Made by a program: the position numbers and the translations under genes
The notes under the pieces: model-generated
Told to the model about the DNA's origin: nothing
What the model saw: the letters and a program-made list of their open reading frames with translations, nothing else
Databases searched by the model: none
DNA from: Magnetococcales bacterium
GTDB lineage: Bacteria > Pseudomonadota > Magnetococcia > Magnetococcales > UBA8363
DNA length: 56,932 bases
Assembly: GCA_015228975.1 (NCBI GenBank)
Contig: JADGCN010000009.1
Coordinates: 1-56,932, forward strand
Reading direction: 5' to 3'
In this document: positions 17,502 through 27,457 of the stretch, piece after piece
Layout of the letters: every line of letters begins with the position of its first letter
Position numbering within the stretch: position 1 is the first letter of the stretch

Positions 17502-17990
17502 TTAAATCTGTTCAGGTCCAGACTGTGAAGCTTCTTCGGGACACCCTGAAACGACTTCGGTAATGATCGGCAGTCCCAAACCTGTGCGTTCCATTTGCCG
17601 GTTGCGCCATTTCAGCCAAAAAAAGACGAGCAACAGGGAAGAAGCACCTGCGGCTCCTCCCAACCCTTCCGCGGCATCACTGGAGAGACCCCACGCACGT
17701 CCAAGATTTTGAAATAAAAACCCAAAAAAGAAAAGCACCAATATTGGAACGATATAGACCAGGAAAGAAGATCGCAGGAATTGCGAGTCGGAAAGCTCGA
17801 TGACGACCATATCGCCAACTTTGGCACCGATTCGGTTTTCTGCCCGTACATGCACCTCTCTGTTGCCCCCTCCCATGGAGAGTGTTGTGCATCCCGCTTC
17901 TGCATGACAGGAACCGCAGCCGCTCTTCTTTTTCCCAACCACCAAAGCTTGGTCACCTTCCAGACCCATAACCAAAGCGTGTTCGCGCAT
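17502..17990 (-). CDS. rseC: RseC/MucC family protein (SoxR-reducing-system RseC-like)
   Basis: A 162-residue membrane protein. The N-terminal part has the family Cys cluster CGSCHAEAGC, followed by a small beta domain (VGDMVVIELSDSQF) and two transmembrane helices (about 83-105 and 117-135). In E. coli RseC acts with Rsx (Rnf) to keep SoxR reduced, which fits its place in this operon. Start 17990 is chosen because the family begins a few residues before the Cys cluster and AGGAG lies about nine bases upstream. The frame stays open further upstream (possible ATG 18110, adding a Cys-containing stretch I do not recognise), so the true start is uncertain. Confidence 0.83.
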   Translation of the reverse strand: MREHALVMGLEGDQALVVGKKKSGCGSCHAEAGCTTLSMGGGNREVHVRAENRIGAKVGDMVVIELSDSQFLRSSFLVYIVPILVLFFFGFLFQNLGRAWGLSSDAAEGLGGAAGASSLLLVFFWLKWRNRQMERTGLGLPIITEVVSGCPEEASQSGPEQI

Positions 17991-18138
17991 GATCCTGAGC
18001 TCCTGATTCTGGTAAAACCATTCAAAGAGAGCAACGGTGCCCATCGCCAATTCGACCAAGCAACGACACGTTCCCGTTGCGGGAACACATGACTTGGTAG
18101 GAAGGTCCATCTGGAACTCTTGCTTAAGAAGATGATTC

Positions 18139-18423
18139 TCAGGAATCCTCTTCGGGTGCCGCACCTTTTGCGGCGCGTTCTTTTTTAGGGGGTTTACCCA
18201 ACGCAGGCCGATAGATTTCCACCCGATCTCCTGCAACAAGGGTGTGGTTCGGCTCAACGATTTTGCTGAAGATGCCCAGCTTACAGTTTTCCAGTTGGAT
18301 ATGTGGAAATTTTCTTAAGATTCCTGAATGCTGCACCGCTTCCGCTGCGGTGATGCCATCCTTGGCTTCAAACTCAACGACACTTTGTTTCTGTGCTTCT
18401 GCATAGGCTACCGCGACTTTCAT
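18139..18423 (-). CDS. rnfH: RnfH family ubiquitin-like protein
   Basis: A 94-residue protein with the beta-grasp pattern of RnfH. It starts with strand MKVAVAYA, has a Gly-Ile-rich helix region, then CKLGIFSKIVEPNHTLVAGDRVEIYRPAL, which is close to the family consensus. The tail is basic and disordered. RnfH is often linked to rnf operons or to ratA; its role is unclear. ATG 18423 has TGGAG nine bases upstream; the in-frame GTG at 18438 overlaps that site and is less likely. Confidence 0.87.
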   Translation of the reverse strand: MKVAVAYAEAQKQSVVEFEAKDGITAAEAVQHSGILRKFPHIQLENCKLGIFSKIVEPNHTLVAGDRVEIYRPALGKPPKKERAAKGAAPEEDS

Positions 18424-18505
18424 CGAAAAACGCTCCACAAAGGGTTAGGCATCGTGGTCTCTGGGTGGACGGGTCAATGCACACGATGTATCCGTGTTGT
18501 GCCGG

Positions 18506-19144
18506 TCAGGGCAAAGCGCAGTGTGAACTAGGCGGAGAGACTTGCTGCTTGGCCCGCTTAAGATTGAACCATCTGACCGTCATCAAAATAAAACCCAGAA
18601 CGATGAAGGCACCGGGAGGCAAGATAAAGCCAATAGCGGGATGGTACGAAGATCCCATGACATCCATATCAAACCATTTGCCCGATCCCAGCAATTCGCG
18701 TACAGAGCCCAGGATGACCAAAGCCAAGGTAAATCCGAGACCGGTTGCCAAGCCATCATACGCGGAAGCCAAGGCGTTATTTTTGCACGCGAATGCCTCT
18801 GCCCTGCCCAGGATGGCACAGTTGACCACGATGAGCGGAATGAAGATGCCCAGGACATGATGCAAATCGATGAAAAAGGCATTCATCAACAGGTCGATCA
18901 TGGTTACGAAGCTGGCGATGACAATGACGTAGGCCGGGATGCGGATATCATTGGGAATGAAGTTGCGAATCCAGGAAACCACGATATTGGAGCCAACCAG
19001 GACGAAGGTCGTTGCCAATCCCATCCCAATGCCATTGATGGCATTGGTGGAGACGCCCAGCAACGGGCACATGCCCAACAATTGGACAAAGATGACATTA
19101 TTGTCCCAAAGACCGTTTTTTATGATGGTACCTGTCTCACTCAT
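18506..19144 (-). CDS. rnfE: Rnf electron transport complex subunit E
   Basis: A 212-residue inner-membrane subunit with six helices, homologous to RnfA with inverted topology. Conserved pieces include the QLLGMCPLLGVST segment with the Cys involved in the membrane-embedded iron-sulfur centre shared with RnfA, and ILGRAEAFA in the middle. Its ATG overlaps the rnfG stop by four bases, and GGAGG stands just upstream inside rnfG. The complex couples ferredoxin:NAD+ electron transfer to ion translocation. Confidence 0.96.
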   Translation of the reverse strand: MSETGTIIKNGLWDNNVIFVQLLGMCPLLGVSTNAINGIGMGLATTFVLVGSNIVVSWIRNFIPNDIRIPAYVIVIASFVTMIDLLMNAFFIDLHHVLGIFIPLIVVNCAILGRAEAFACKNNALASAYDGLATGLGFTLALVILGSVRELLGSGKWFDMDVMGSSYHPAIGFILPPGAFIVLGFILMTVRWFNLKRAKQQVSPPSSHCALP

Positions 19145-19770
19145 GGCTTCACCTCCTTGGCCACTTTTTCCACAGGAGCTGCCTGTGCGAAGAGTGTCTT
19201 TTCGTTTTCCACAAAATACTCCAATCCTCGTTTAACCGCTCCGACGATGGCGCGAGGGGTGATGGTTGCACCGGCAAACTGATCAAAATCGCCGGAATCT
19301 TTTTTCACACCCCATTTGATGTTATTCAAGGTCTTGCCTTTGAAGGCATCGGGCCAACGGGTTGTCACGATCTTGTCACCCAGCCCGGGGGTTTCCTTAT
19401 GGGATAAAACCTGGATGCTGGTGATTGTTCCGCCCGTAGCCACGCCCATCATGATGGTGATGTCACCCGAATATCCATCGGGGGCCACCACGGTATAGGC
19501 GGCACCAAGATTGGTTGCCCCCTTGCGCCCACGGTAAATGGTAGTGGGAGCCCCTTGTTTTTCCAAACGCTTGTCGTTGACAACAATAAAATCCCGATCT
19601 GGTTCATTGTCGAATCCTTCAGGCAAAACCTGGCGCAACGCCTTTAACAGTTCCTGCCTTTTGGCTTCGGCGATGGGACCGCTCGTTACAGCGTCCGTCC
19701 CAGCGAGCATGGCAGTGGCAACGGCACCAACCACCATGAGAATCAGACCCATTCTGAAAAGATCAGACAT
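19141..19770 (-). CDS. rnfG: Rnf electron transport complex subunit G
   Basis: A 209-residue subunit with one N-terminal membrane helix and a periplasmic flavin domain. The FMN-attachment sequence is seen as DQFAGATIT (about 172-180), where the second Thr of the GATxT pattern is the expected phosphoester site for ApbE-dependent flavinylation. HKETPGLGDKI is another RnfG/NqrC signature. ATG 19770 has AGGAG seven bases upstream; the in-frame TTG at 19776 is unlikely. It is translationally coupled to rnfE. Confidence 0.95.
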   Translation of the reverse strand: MSDLFRMGLILMVVGAVATAMLAGTDAVTSGPIAEAKRQELLKALRQVLPEGFDNEPDRDFIVVNDKRLEKQGAPTTIYRGRKGATNLGAAYTVVAPDGYSGDITIMMGVATGGTITSIQVLSHKETPGLGDKIVTTRWPDAFKGKTLNNIKWGVKKDSGDFDQFAGATITPRAIVGAVKRGLEYFVENEKTLFAQAAPVEKVAKEVKP

Positions 19771-19793
19771 TACCAAACTCCTGGACGTTCATC

Positions 19794-20864
19794 TTAAACG
19801 TTTTTCTTGGCTTTTCCATAGACCACCGGATGGGTATATTGATCCAATAGTGGGACTGTGGCGTTCATAATGACAATGGCAAAGGAGACACCCTCGGGAT
19901 ACCCCCCCCAGGTGCGAATGATGTAAGTCAATAACCCGCACCCTGCACCAAAAATGATCTGTCCCAATGGCGTTACCGGGGAGGTGACCATATCGGTGGC
20001 CATGAAAAAGGCACCCAGAATCAAGCCGCCTGTGAGCAGGTGAAACAGCGGATCGGGATATTTGGAGCCATTCAAAATCCAGAAAATAGTGGCTGGAATC
20101 AAGATTCCCGCGAACATGGAGACGGGAATGTGCCAGGAGATGATACGCTTTCTGATGAGGTAGACCCCACCCAAGGCCAGGGCTATGGCCGAAGTTTCTC
20201 CCAGCGAACCATTGATGAAACCGGTGAAAGCGGAGATGTAGCTGAATGCATAATCCCCCCCCAGGGCTTCGTGTACTGTTTTACCCATACCCACAACCAC
20301 GTGGTACTGACCCAAGGGCGTGGCGGCGCTGATGGCATCCGCCAACTTGCCCGAGGCGAGATGACCGGTGGTGATGAGGGAGAGCGAATCCATGAAGGAG
20401 AGGGCCTGTTGACCGAACAAGCCTGTGGGTTGTGGCCAGGATGTCAGTTCAACGGGGAAGGAGATCAGGAGGAAGACGCGGGCGATGAGCGCCGGATTGA
20501 ACATATTGAAGCCCAATCCCCCATAGACGAATTTACCCAGCAAAATGGCGAAAACACCACCCACGACACAGACCCACCATGGCGTGTGCGGCGGCAAGGT
20601 CAACGCCAGCAAGATTCCGGTTAAAGCTGCCGACATGTCGCCAAGAGGCGAAGGCCGGTTCCTGATTTTCATCATCAGGTATTCGGTGAGCATGGCGGTG
20701 GCGGTCGTGATGACAAGGATCAGCAGAGCCGGCCAACCAAAAATCAGCACCGACATCAGGGTGGCGGGCATTAATGCCAGGATCACCGTGTGCATGATCC
20801 GGGGGATGGAATCTCCCGCATGGATGTGAGGAGAGGACGTGAACAACAGGCTTGATGGACTCAT
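19794..20864 (-). CDS. rnfD: Rnf electron transport complex subunit D
   Basis: A 356-residue polytopic membrane subunit (about nine or ten helices). Family markers are SPHIHAGDSIPRIM at the start, the GGLGFNMFNPALIARVF segment, the covalent-FMN Thr region SAATPLGQ (about 184-191) and ATDMVTSPVTPLGQ near the C-terminus. With RnfG it carries covalent flavins placed by ApbE and forms part of the electron route across the membrane. A GGAAAGG ribosome-binding site precedes the ATG. Confidence 0.96.
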   Translation of the reverse strand: MSPSSLLFTSSPHIHAGDSIPRIMHTVILALMPATLMSVLIFGWPALLILVITTATAMLTEYLMMKIRNRPSPLGDMSAALTGILLALTLPPHTPWWVCVVGGVFAILLGKFVYGGLGFNMFNPALIARVFLLISFPVELTSWPQPTGLFGQQALSFMDSLSLITTGHLASGKLADAISAATPLGQYHVVVGMGKTVHEALGGDYAFSYISAFTGFINGSLGETSAIALALGGVYLIRKRIISWHIPVSMFAGILIPATIFWILNGSKYPDPLFHLLTGGLILGAFFMATDMVTSPVTPLGQIIFGAGCGLLTYIIRTWGGYPEGVSFAIVIMNATVPLLDQYTHPVVYGKAKKNV

Positions 20865-20975
20865 TGACCTTTCCGTTTCAGTTCCATAGTCTTTTGTGTG
20901 CGAATGACGCGTAAGTAGATGAACGCTGCTTTCTTGCCGCTCTCATCGAATACCAGTGTACTTTCTTCCAATGTG

Positions 20976-22514
20976 TTATGCCTGCGCCTCGTTACCGGAT
21001 TCAGCCGCAGGATTTTGTTTGTCGGCCTCTTTGCCAGATTTCTTCTTGGCGGCCATTTTCGCCTTCATTTCTTCTTTTTTACGTTCTTTTTCCTCTTTTT
21101 CCCTGGCCAATCTTTCTTCCCGGAGTTTGCTTCTCTGTATGGTCAATTCCCGTTTTTTCTCTTCCCGATCCTTGGATTGAAGGGCGAGTTTCCCATAACG
21201 AAAATAATGGACCAGGGGAACATTGGCAGGGCACACATAAGCACAGGAGCCACATTCGATGCAATCGAACAAGTCTGCTTTGGAGAGTTGGTCCAACTGT
21301 TCGGTTTTGGCAAACCATGCCATGCTACAGGGAACCAGTTGAATGGGGCAGGCATTGACGCAACTGCCACACCGAATACAGGAATGCTCGGGTTTTTCAG
21401 AGGATTCGCCCCGGGTCAAGGCCAGAATACCGGAACACCCTTTGACTACCGGGACATTGGTCTGGTGCAGGGCGAGACCCATCATGGGTCCCCCCATGAC
21501 CACTTTATGGATATCGGGCTTCAATCCGCCACAATGCGCAATGATATCATCGACCTGGGTGCCAATTAAAACTTCTATGTTGGCGGGACGGTTGATGCCT
21601 TTTCCCGTAACCGTAACAATCCGCGAAACCAATGGGTGGCCAAAGCAAACAGCATCACGAACCGCTACTGCGGTAGCCACATTATGAACGATGACACCAA
21701 TGTCGATGGGAAGTTTTCTGGAAGGGACCTGACGTCCGGTGACCACTTCGATCAACTGTTTCTCGGAACCCTGGGGATACATGACCGGAAGGACGACGAC
21801 ACGTATGGCGGCGGCGCTTTGGGATGCTTCCGCAGCCACGGCGTTTTGCATGGCGGCGATGGCCTTTGGTTTGTTGTCCTCGATACCGATGACGCATTCC
21901 TTGGTTTGCAATGCGTGCAGCATGATGCGGATTCCCTCAATGACATCCTTGGGGCGTTCCTCCATCAAACGGGCATCGCAGGTCAGGTAAGGTTCGCATT
22001 CCACGGCATTGATCAAAAGGAGATCCACAACCTTGTCGCGTGGCGGGGACAATTTTACAAAACTTGGGAAGGTGGCGCCTCCCAGGCCGACGACACCCGC
22101 GTTTTTGACCAGGTCGCGAACGGCGACCGGTTCCAGGGACAGGGGATTGTCCACCCCTTTGAGCTGGGGATTCCATTGATCCTTGCCGTCGGGTTCGATG
22201 ATGGCGCACAACATGGTCAGCCCGGAAGGATGACCCACCACATGTTCCTCGATGGCGACGATGGTCCCGGAGGTTGGCGCATGAACCGTTGCGGAGATAC
22301 CACCAGCGGCACCGCCAAGCAGGTCGCCTTTGAATACGGTATCGCCCACTTTGACGACCGGTTCGCTGGGTGCCCCCAAATGTTGATGAAACGGTACGAC
22401 AAGCCGTTTGGGCAAGGGCATCGGCTCGATGGCACAATGTTCGGAAAGATCCTTGTGCCCGGGAGGATGAACACCCCCATGAAATTTCTTTAAGACGGAA
22501 GCTACGATACCCAT
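20976..22514 (-). CDS. rnfC: Rnf electron transport complex subunit C
   Basis: A 512-residue peripheral subunit that carries the NADH/FMN site and two 4Fe-4S clusters. The N-terminal FHGGVHPPGHKDLS and the Gly-rich flavin/NAD segments (GGATFPSFVKL) are standard. The clusters are CIRCGSCVNACP and CIECGSCAYVCP (about residues 380-430). After the conserved domain there is a highly charged Lys/Glu helix of about 60 residues, then an Ala-rich end; such variable tails are known in RnfC. The gap to rnfD is 111 bases with no recognised gene. Confidence 0.96.
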   Translation of the reverse strand: MGIVASVLKKFHGGVHPPGHKDLSEHCAIEPMPLPKRLVVPFHQHLGAPSEPVVKVGDTVFKGDLLGGAAGGISATVHAPTSGTIVAIEEHVVGHPSGLTMLCAIIEPDGKDQWNPQLKGVDNPLSLEPVAVRDLVKNAGVVGLGGATFPSFVKLSPPRDKVVDLLLINAVECEPYLTCDARLMEERPKDVIEGIRIMLHALQTKECVIGIEDNKPKAIAAMQNAVAAEASQSAAAIRVVVLPVMYPQGSEKQLIEVVTGRQVPSRKLPIDIGVIVHNVATAVAVRDAVCFGHPLVSRIVTVTGKGINRPANIEVLIGTQVDDIIAHCGGLKPDIHKVVMGGPMMGLALHQTNVPVVKGCSGILALTRGESSEKPEHSCIRCGSCVNACPIQLVPCSMAWFAKTEQLDQLSKADLFDCIECGSCAYVCPANVPLVHYFRYGKLALQSKDREEKKRELTIQRSKLREERLAREKEEKERKKEEMKAKMAAKKKSGKEADKQNPAAESGNEAQA

Positions 22515-22576
22515 ACCAAGATCCCCTTGGAATTAAGCATTCTGATTACAATGACATGGCCCAATCGTTACGCGTG

Positions 22577-23107
22577 TCAGTGCAAAACTTCCGGTTTATT
22601 CCACGTCCAGGAATACACGGTTGTCGGCACCGCAACCATTTCGATGCAATCCACAGGACAGGGCTCGATACAGGCCTTGCATGCGGTACACATCTCTGCC
22701 ACAACGGTATGCGACTGTTTATTGGCCCCTATGATGGCGTCCACCGGACAAACCTTGATGCAGGCGGTGCAGCCAATGCAATCCTCTTCACGGACAAAGG
22801 CCACTTTGGGGCCGGTATCCACTTCCATTTCCACCGGTTCGACGCCCAGCAATGCGGCGATTTTTTCCATGACTTCGACGCCGCCCGGGGCACAAAGTCC
22901 GATATTGGTTTCCCCTTGCTCGGCAATGGCCTCGGCGTAGGGGCGGCAACCGGGAAATCCGCAGTTTCCGCAATTGGTAGCGGGCAGCAACGCCGTCAGG
23001 TTATCCACCTGGGGGTTGCCTTCCACATGGAATTTTTTGGCTGCGAATCCGAGCCCCAAACCAGCAGCCAATGCCAGACCACCCATACTGAGCACAGCCT
23101 CGATCAT
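22577..23107 (-). CDS. rnfB: Rnf electron transport complex subunit B
   Basis: A 176-residue ferredoxin-type subunit. It has one N-terminal membrane helix, the CGNCGFPGC cluster-binding segment with a further Cys near 73 (4Fe-4S domain) and two bacterial ferredoxin motifs, CIGCTACIKVCP and CTACKACIEPCP. It accepts electrons from ferredoxin. AAGGAAAG lies just before the ATG. The 48-base gap to rnfA and 62-base gap to rnfC are ordinary for the operon. Confidence 0.96.
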   Translation of the reverse strand: MIEAVLSMGGLALAAGLGLGFAAKKFHVEGNPQVDNLTALLPATNCGNCGFPGCRPYAEAIAEQGETNIGLCAPGGVEVMEKIAALLGVEPVEMEVDTGPKVAFVREEDCIGCTACIKVCPVDAIIGANKQSHTVVAEMCTACKACIEPCPVDCIEMVAVPTTVYSWTWNKPEVLH

Positions 23108-23154
23108 AATCTTTCCTTATCTATGGTAGATTTGAGAGACGATCAAACACGGCC

Positions 23155-23733
23155 TTATTTAACGATGCCTGAAAAGCCCATGAAAGCCAATGACAGCAAG
23201 CCGGCACTGATCAGAGAGATAGGCGATCCCTTGAGGAGTGCGGGAACATCGGAAAGATCGATCCGTTCCCGCATGCCGGCGAACAGGATGAGTACCAATC
23301 CGAACCCAAGTCCCGCACCACATCCGTAAACGGATGCTTCAAGAAAGGAGTGTCCTTTCTGTATGTTCAGGATGGCCACCCCGAGGACGCAGCAGTTGGT
23401 GGTGATGAGGGGCAGGTAGATGCCCAATGCTGCGTACAATACCGGGCTGGCCTTGTGAATGACCATTTCGGTGAATTGAACCAGGGCGGCGATGATGAGA
23501 ATGAAACAGATGGTCCGCAAGTATTGAAGCCCCAGAGGTTCCAACATCCACCGCTCGGCGATCCAGGAAATCCCCGATGCCAAGGTCATCACGAACACCA
23601 CCGCATAGGCCATCCCCAGAGCTGTTTCAACCTTCTTAGACACTCCGAGGAAGGGACAAATTCCCAAAAATTTTGTCAGGACAAAATTATTGACAAAAAC
23701 GGTGCTAACAATAACAAGCATAATATCTATCAT
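23155..23733 (-). CDS. rnfA: Rnf electron transport complex subunit A
   Basis: A 192-residue six-helix membrane subunit and the first gene of the rnf run. Conserved segments are [17 protein letters not shown] near the N-terminus, with the Cys that with RnfE holds a membrane iron-sulfur centre, and [12 protein letters not shown] in the middle. The promoter for the whole run should lie in the AT-rich 553-base region shared with pntA. Confidence 0.96.
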   Translation of the reverse strand: MIDIMLVIVSTVFVNNFVLTKFLGICPFLGVSKKVETALGMAYAVVFVMTLASGISWIAERWMLEPLGLQYLRTICFILIIAALVQFTEMVIHKASPVLYAALGIYLPLITTNCCVLGVAILNIQKGHSFLEASVYGCGAGLGFGLVLILFAGMRERIDLSDVPALLKGSPISLISAGLLSLAFMGFSGIVK

Positions 23734-24286
23734 GTTTTAACCCGTTTAATGTGTTTTGAACACTTAAACAACTTTTCCAACAAGGTCTGGAAGATCATCT
23801 ATGTCAATCTACATCAGTGAACGTGATTTTACCATCCCAGAAAATGTTGTGCAATGAGGCAATATCGGCAATAAAAAAAAAGATGGATGGTGACCCGTTG
23901 AGATAATAGTCAAGAAAATACAATTATTTGCAACTACATTGACACGGATGTTTGTTTGTAACTAATTGAATTTTATAAAGTATTAATATAAGGTAAAGAA
24001 GGATTTAATAAAAAATCATTGGGTTACGTCATGTTGAAATAATATTCAAGCAGATACAGTGCTTTAATAAAAGGTTATCGCAAATGTATATTTGTAACTT
24101 GTTGATTTTTCATGTGTGTAAATTTTGTATAAAGTAGCCTTTATCATGGTTTATCATTTGAAATCAAAATCGAACCTGTTAGACTTCAAAACCAACCTTG
24201 CGAAGACGAGCAACCAGGGCTTGTATGCAAGTGGACTAACCACAAGAAGCTTGGATCACAACAGCATCTAGGAGGATATTGAGGTT
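23734..24286. promoter_or_regulatory. rnfA-pntA divergent regulatory region
   Basis: A 553-base AT-rich region between two divergent bioenergetic operons, with no plausible ORF. It must hold both promoters. A possible -35 TTGACA occurs at 23939-23944, but the following -10 is weak (CTAATT with 17-base spacing), so I do not assign it to a gene. An imperfect duplication with 136-base period is annotated separately. The pntA ribosome-binding site AGGAGG is at 24270-24275. Confidence 0.6.
23897..24110. repeat. Imperfect direct duplication, period 136 bases
   Basis: Bases 23897-23922 and 24033-24058 match at 22 of 26 positions. Bases 23948-23974 and 24084-24110 match at about 22 of 27. Both pairs have exactly the same offset of 136, while the bases between them are only weakly similar. 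This is the pattern of an old duplication in which two blocks per copy, for example regulator-binding sites, have been retained. I compared these by eye. Confidence 0.6.
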
Positions 24287-25864
24287 ATGAAAATCGGTAT
24301 TCCCAGGGAGGTGTACCCAGCAGAAAACCGGGTCGCCGCGAGCCCTGATTCGGTACGCCTGTTAATCAAATTGGGTTTTTCGGTCATTGTGGAGTCGGGG
24401 GCGGGTAGCGAATCCCAATTCCTGGATGCCCACTACCAGGAGGCGGGGGCGGAAATCATGCCCGATGCCGCCAGTGTTTGGGGAACTGCGGACATCATTT
24501 TCAAGGTCCGTGCCCCCATGGTACATCCAATAACCAATAAAAATGAAGCGGAATTGTTGCGGAAAGGGACCACTTTGGTCAGTTTTATCTGGCCCGCGCA
24601 AAACAAGGAATTGATGGACCTTTTGGCCAGCAAGGGGGTCAATGTCCTGGCCATGGATTCGGTGCCGCGTATTTCCCGGGCGCAAAAATTGGACGCCTTG
24701 TCGTCCATGGCCAACATTGCCGGTTATCGCGCCGTGGTGGAAGCGGCCCATGCCTTCGGACGGTTTTTCACCGGCCAGGTCACGGCAGCCGGTAAGGTGC
24801 CTCCCGCCAAGGTCTTTGTCATCGGCGCGGGTGTCGCCGGTCTGGCCGCTATCGGTGCCGCTTCCGGCTTGGGTGCCATCGTCCGTGCCTCGGATACCCG
24901 CCCTGAAGTGAAAGATCAGGTTAAGAGCATGGGGGCGGAATTCGTTCAGCCCCAGTATGAAGAAGAAGGAACGGGTGTTGGTGGCTACGCCAAAGTCATG
25001 AGCGAAGCCTATCAAAAGGCCCAGTTGGAAATGTTTGCCAAGCAGGCGTTGGACGTGGATATCATTATCACCACGGCGCTGATCCCCGGCAAGCCGGCCC
25101 CCAAGCTGATCACCAAAGCCATGGTGGAAAGCATGAAACCGGGTAGCGTCATCGTCGACCTGGCCGCGGAACAGGGTGGCAACTGCGAGTTCACCGTCCC
25201 GGGGCAAAAGGTGGTGCATAACAATGTCACCATCATCGGTTACACCGACCTCCCCTCCCGTCTGGCCCGTCAGGCATCCAACCTGTATTCCACCAACCTG
25301 GTGCGTTTGACCGAAGAGTTGTGCAAAACCAAGGATGGTGTGATCAATATCAACTTTGATGATGAAGTCATTCGCGGTACCACCGTCATCAAGGAAGGGG
25401 AAATCACTTGGCCGCCGCCGCCTCCCAGGTTGTCTGCCGCCCCGGCCAAGCCGGCTCAGGCTGCCGCCCCGGTTCCTGAAGCCAAGAAAGGTGGACATGG
25501 TCATGGACCGGGTGCCCCCGCCTCAGCCCTGGCCGTCACGGTCCAAGGTTTGGTCATGGCCGCCATTTTCGGTTTGGTCGGTTATGGTGCCCCGACCTCT
25601 TTCCTGAATCATTTCACCGTGTTCGTCCTGGCCTGTTTCATCGGCTACATGGTGATCTGGAACGTGACCCCTGCCTTGCATACGCCGCTCATGAGCGTTA
25701 CCAATGCCATCAGTAGCATCATCGTCATTGGTGCCCTGATCCAGATATCCTCTCCCGGATTCGTCATTACCCTGTTGGCGGGATTGGCCGTTGCGCTCAC
25801 CGCCGTGAACATGTTTGGTGGATTTTGGGTGACTCAACGCATGCTGCGCATGTTCCAGAAATAA
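24287..25864 (+). CDS. pntA: Re/Si-specific NAD(P)+ transhydrogenase, alpha subunit
   Basis: A 525-residue fused alpha subunit. Residues about 1-375 are the NAD-binding domain I ([19 protein letters not shown] at the start, then [17 protein letters not shown]). A Pro/Ala linker with a [10 protein letters not shown] stretch (about 385-420) joins it to three or four membrane helices of domain II. With PntB it uses the proton gradient to reduce NADP+ with NADH. Many alphaproteobacteria split this protein into PntAA and PntAB; here it is fused as in E. coli. The ribosome-binding site is AGGAGG at 24270. pntB follows after 14 bases. Confidence 0.97.
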   Translation: MKIGIPREVYPAENRVAASPDSVRLLIKLGFSVIVESGAGSESQFLDAHYQEAGAEIMPDAASVWGTADIIFKVRAPMVHPITNKNEAELLRKGTTLVSFIWPAQNKELMDLLASKGVNVLAMDSVPRISRAQKLDALSSMANIAGYRAVVEAAHAFGRFFTGQVTAAGKVPPAKVFVIGAGVAGLAAIGAASGLGAIVRASDTRPEVKDQVKSMGAEFVQPQYEEEGTGVGGYAKVMSEAYQKAQLEMFAKQALDVDIIITTALIPGKPAPKLITKAMVESMKPGSVIVDLAAEQGGNCEFTVPGQKVVHNNVTIIGYTDLPSRLARQASNLYSTNLVRLTEELCKTKDGVININFDDEVIRGTTVIKEGEITWPPPPPRLSAAPAKPAQAAAPVPEAKKGGHGHGPGAPASALAVTVQGLVMAAIFGLVGYGAPTSFLNHFTVFVLACFIGYMVIWNVTPALHTPLMSVTNAISSIIVIGALIQISSPGFVITLLAGLAVALTAVNMFGGFWVTQRMLRMFQK

Positions 25865-25878
25865 GAGGGAGAGACGCA

Positions 25879-27297
25879 ATGAAAGTAGAAATGATGACGG
25901 TCGCCTATATCGGCGCGACCATTCTGTTCATCCTCAGCCTTGGCGGTTTGAGTAATCCAGAAACCTCCCGACGGGGTAACCTGTTTGGTATTATCGGCAT
26001 GACCATCGCCGTTGTGGCAACCTTGATGGGGCCGAAAATTACTGGTGTTGGTAACTTTGTTAACATCATGATCGCCATGGGTATCGGGGCGACGGTGGGT
26101 ATCATCGCCGCCATGCGCGTCCAAATGACGCAAATGCCGGAACTCGTTGCCCTGATGCACAGCCTTGTCGGCCTGGCCGCCTGCCTGGTGGGCTTCGCCA
26201 ACTTCATCGACCCTTCCCCCACCACCTTCTCGGCTGCTGAGAAGACCATCCATGAGGTGGAGATTTATGTGGGTATCCTCATTGGTGCCATTACCTTTTC
26301 CGGGTCGCTCATCGCTTTCGGTAAGCTGTCCGGTAAGATCGGGGGGTCCCCATTGTTACTTCCGGCGCGCCATTTCCTCAACCTCCTGCTCCTGATTGGC
26401 GTCATCTGGGTCGGTCGCTGGTTTTTGCATGCGGAATCGATTTCGGCGGGTATGGTTCCCCTGCTGATCATGACGGTTCTCGCCCTGCTGTTCGGCGTCC
26501 ATATGGTTATGGCCATTGGTGGTGCCGACATGCCGGTGGTGGTCTCCATGCTCAACAGCTATTCAGGTTGGGCTGCGTCAGCGACCGGGTTCATGCTGTC
26601 CAATGACCTGCTGATCGTGGTGGGTGCCTTGGTGGGTTCTTCGGGTGCCATCCTGTCGTATATCATGTGTCGTGCCATGAATCGCCACTTTGTTTCGGTG
26701 ATCGCGGGTGGTTTTGGTACCGGTACCGGCAAGTCGCCCGCCAAAGGTGATGCGGCTGGTCCCCAGGGTGAAGTGCAACCGATCAGTGCTGCGGAAACCG
26801 CGGAACTGTTGCGCAATTCGGAAAGTGTCATCATCGTTCCCGGGTATGGTATGGCGGTGGCGCAGGCGCAACATACCGTGTGTGAAATCACCAAACTATT
26901 GCGTGACAAGGGCATCAAGGTGCGCTTTGGCATTCACCCGGTGGCCGGACGGATGCCGGGTCATATGAATGTGTTGCTCGCCGAAGCCAGAGTCCCTTAT
27001 GACATCGTGTTTGAAATGGATGAGTTGAACGACGATTTCCCCAATACGGACGTTTCCATGGTGATCGGTGCCAACGACATCGTCAATCCGGCGGCCCAGG
27101 ACGATCCCGACAGTCCCATCGCTGGAATGCCAGTGTTGGAAGTCTGGAAAGCCAAAACCTCCATCGTCATGAAGAGGTCCATGGCTTCGGGGTATGCCGG
27201 TGTGGACAATCCCTTGTTCTACAAAGAGAACAATAAAATGTTGTTCGGTGATGCCAAGAAAATGCTCGATGAGGTGTTGATCAACCTGTCCAAGTAG
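25879..27297 (+). CDS. pntB: NAD(P)+ transhydrogenase, beta subunit
   Basis: A 472-residue subunit with about eight or nine membrane helices (residues 1-265), then the NADP(H)-binding domain III. The domain III signatures are [33 protein letters not shown] and the [14 protein letters not shown] loop. ATG 25879 has a purine-rich AGAGGGAGAG just upstream; the frame is open further upstream but only as overlap with pntA. An intrinsic terminator follows 36 bases after the stop. Confidence 0.97.
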   Translation: MKVEMMTVAYIGATILFILSLGGLSNPETSRRGNLFGIIGMTIAVVATLMGPKITGVGNFVNIMIAMGIGATVGIIAAMRVQMTQMPELVALMHSLVGLAACLVGFANFIDPSPTTFSAAEKTIHEVEIYVGILIGAITFSGSLIAFGKLSGKIGGSPLLLPARHFLNLLLLIGVIWVGRWFLHAESISAGMVPLLIMTVLALLFGVHMVMAIGGADMPVVVSMLNSYSGWAASATGFMLSNDLLIVVGALVGSSGAILSYIMCRAMNRHFVSVIAGGFGTGTGKSPAKGDAAGPQGEVQPISAAETAELLRNSESVIIVPGYGMAVAQAQHTVCEITKLLRDKGIKVRFGIHPVAGRMPGHMNVLLAEARVPYDIVFEMDELNDDFPNTDVSMVIGANDIVNPAAQDDPDSPIAGMPVLEVWKAKTSIVMKRSMASGYAGVDNPLFYKENNKMLFGDAKKMLDEVLINLSK

Positions 27298-27332
27298 ATG
27301 TTTTTGGGAAGACTTGTCCCATAGCGTTTGTT

Positions 27333-27365
27333 ACCGGGGGGTGTCCTGCCTCCCGGTTTTTTTTT
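27333..27365 (+). terminator. Intrinsic terminator of pntAB
   Basis: A nine-pair stem (27333-27341 with 27349-27357, one G-T wobble) encloses a seven-base loop and is followed by nine T residues (27357-27365). It lies 36 bases after the pntB stop on the same strand. Confidence 0.92.
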
Positions 27366-27457
27366 CATTCCCTGGTTTTCGGGACAACTCTTCCGGGGGA
27401 TCCAAAGATGCAACCACCTTACTATAAATATGTGTTTGCAGTAATGCTTTGATTTTG

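Noticed and set aside
18423-18438. Longer start (GTG 18438) for the RnfH-like gene
   Set aside because: It would consume the TGGAG site that is well spaced for ATG 18423.
24362-25504. 380-residue minus-strand ORF opposite pntA
   Set aside because: Antisense shadow; no domain and no ribosome-binding site, pntA is intact.
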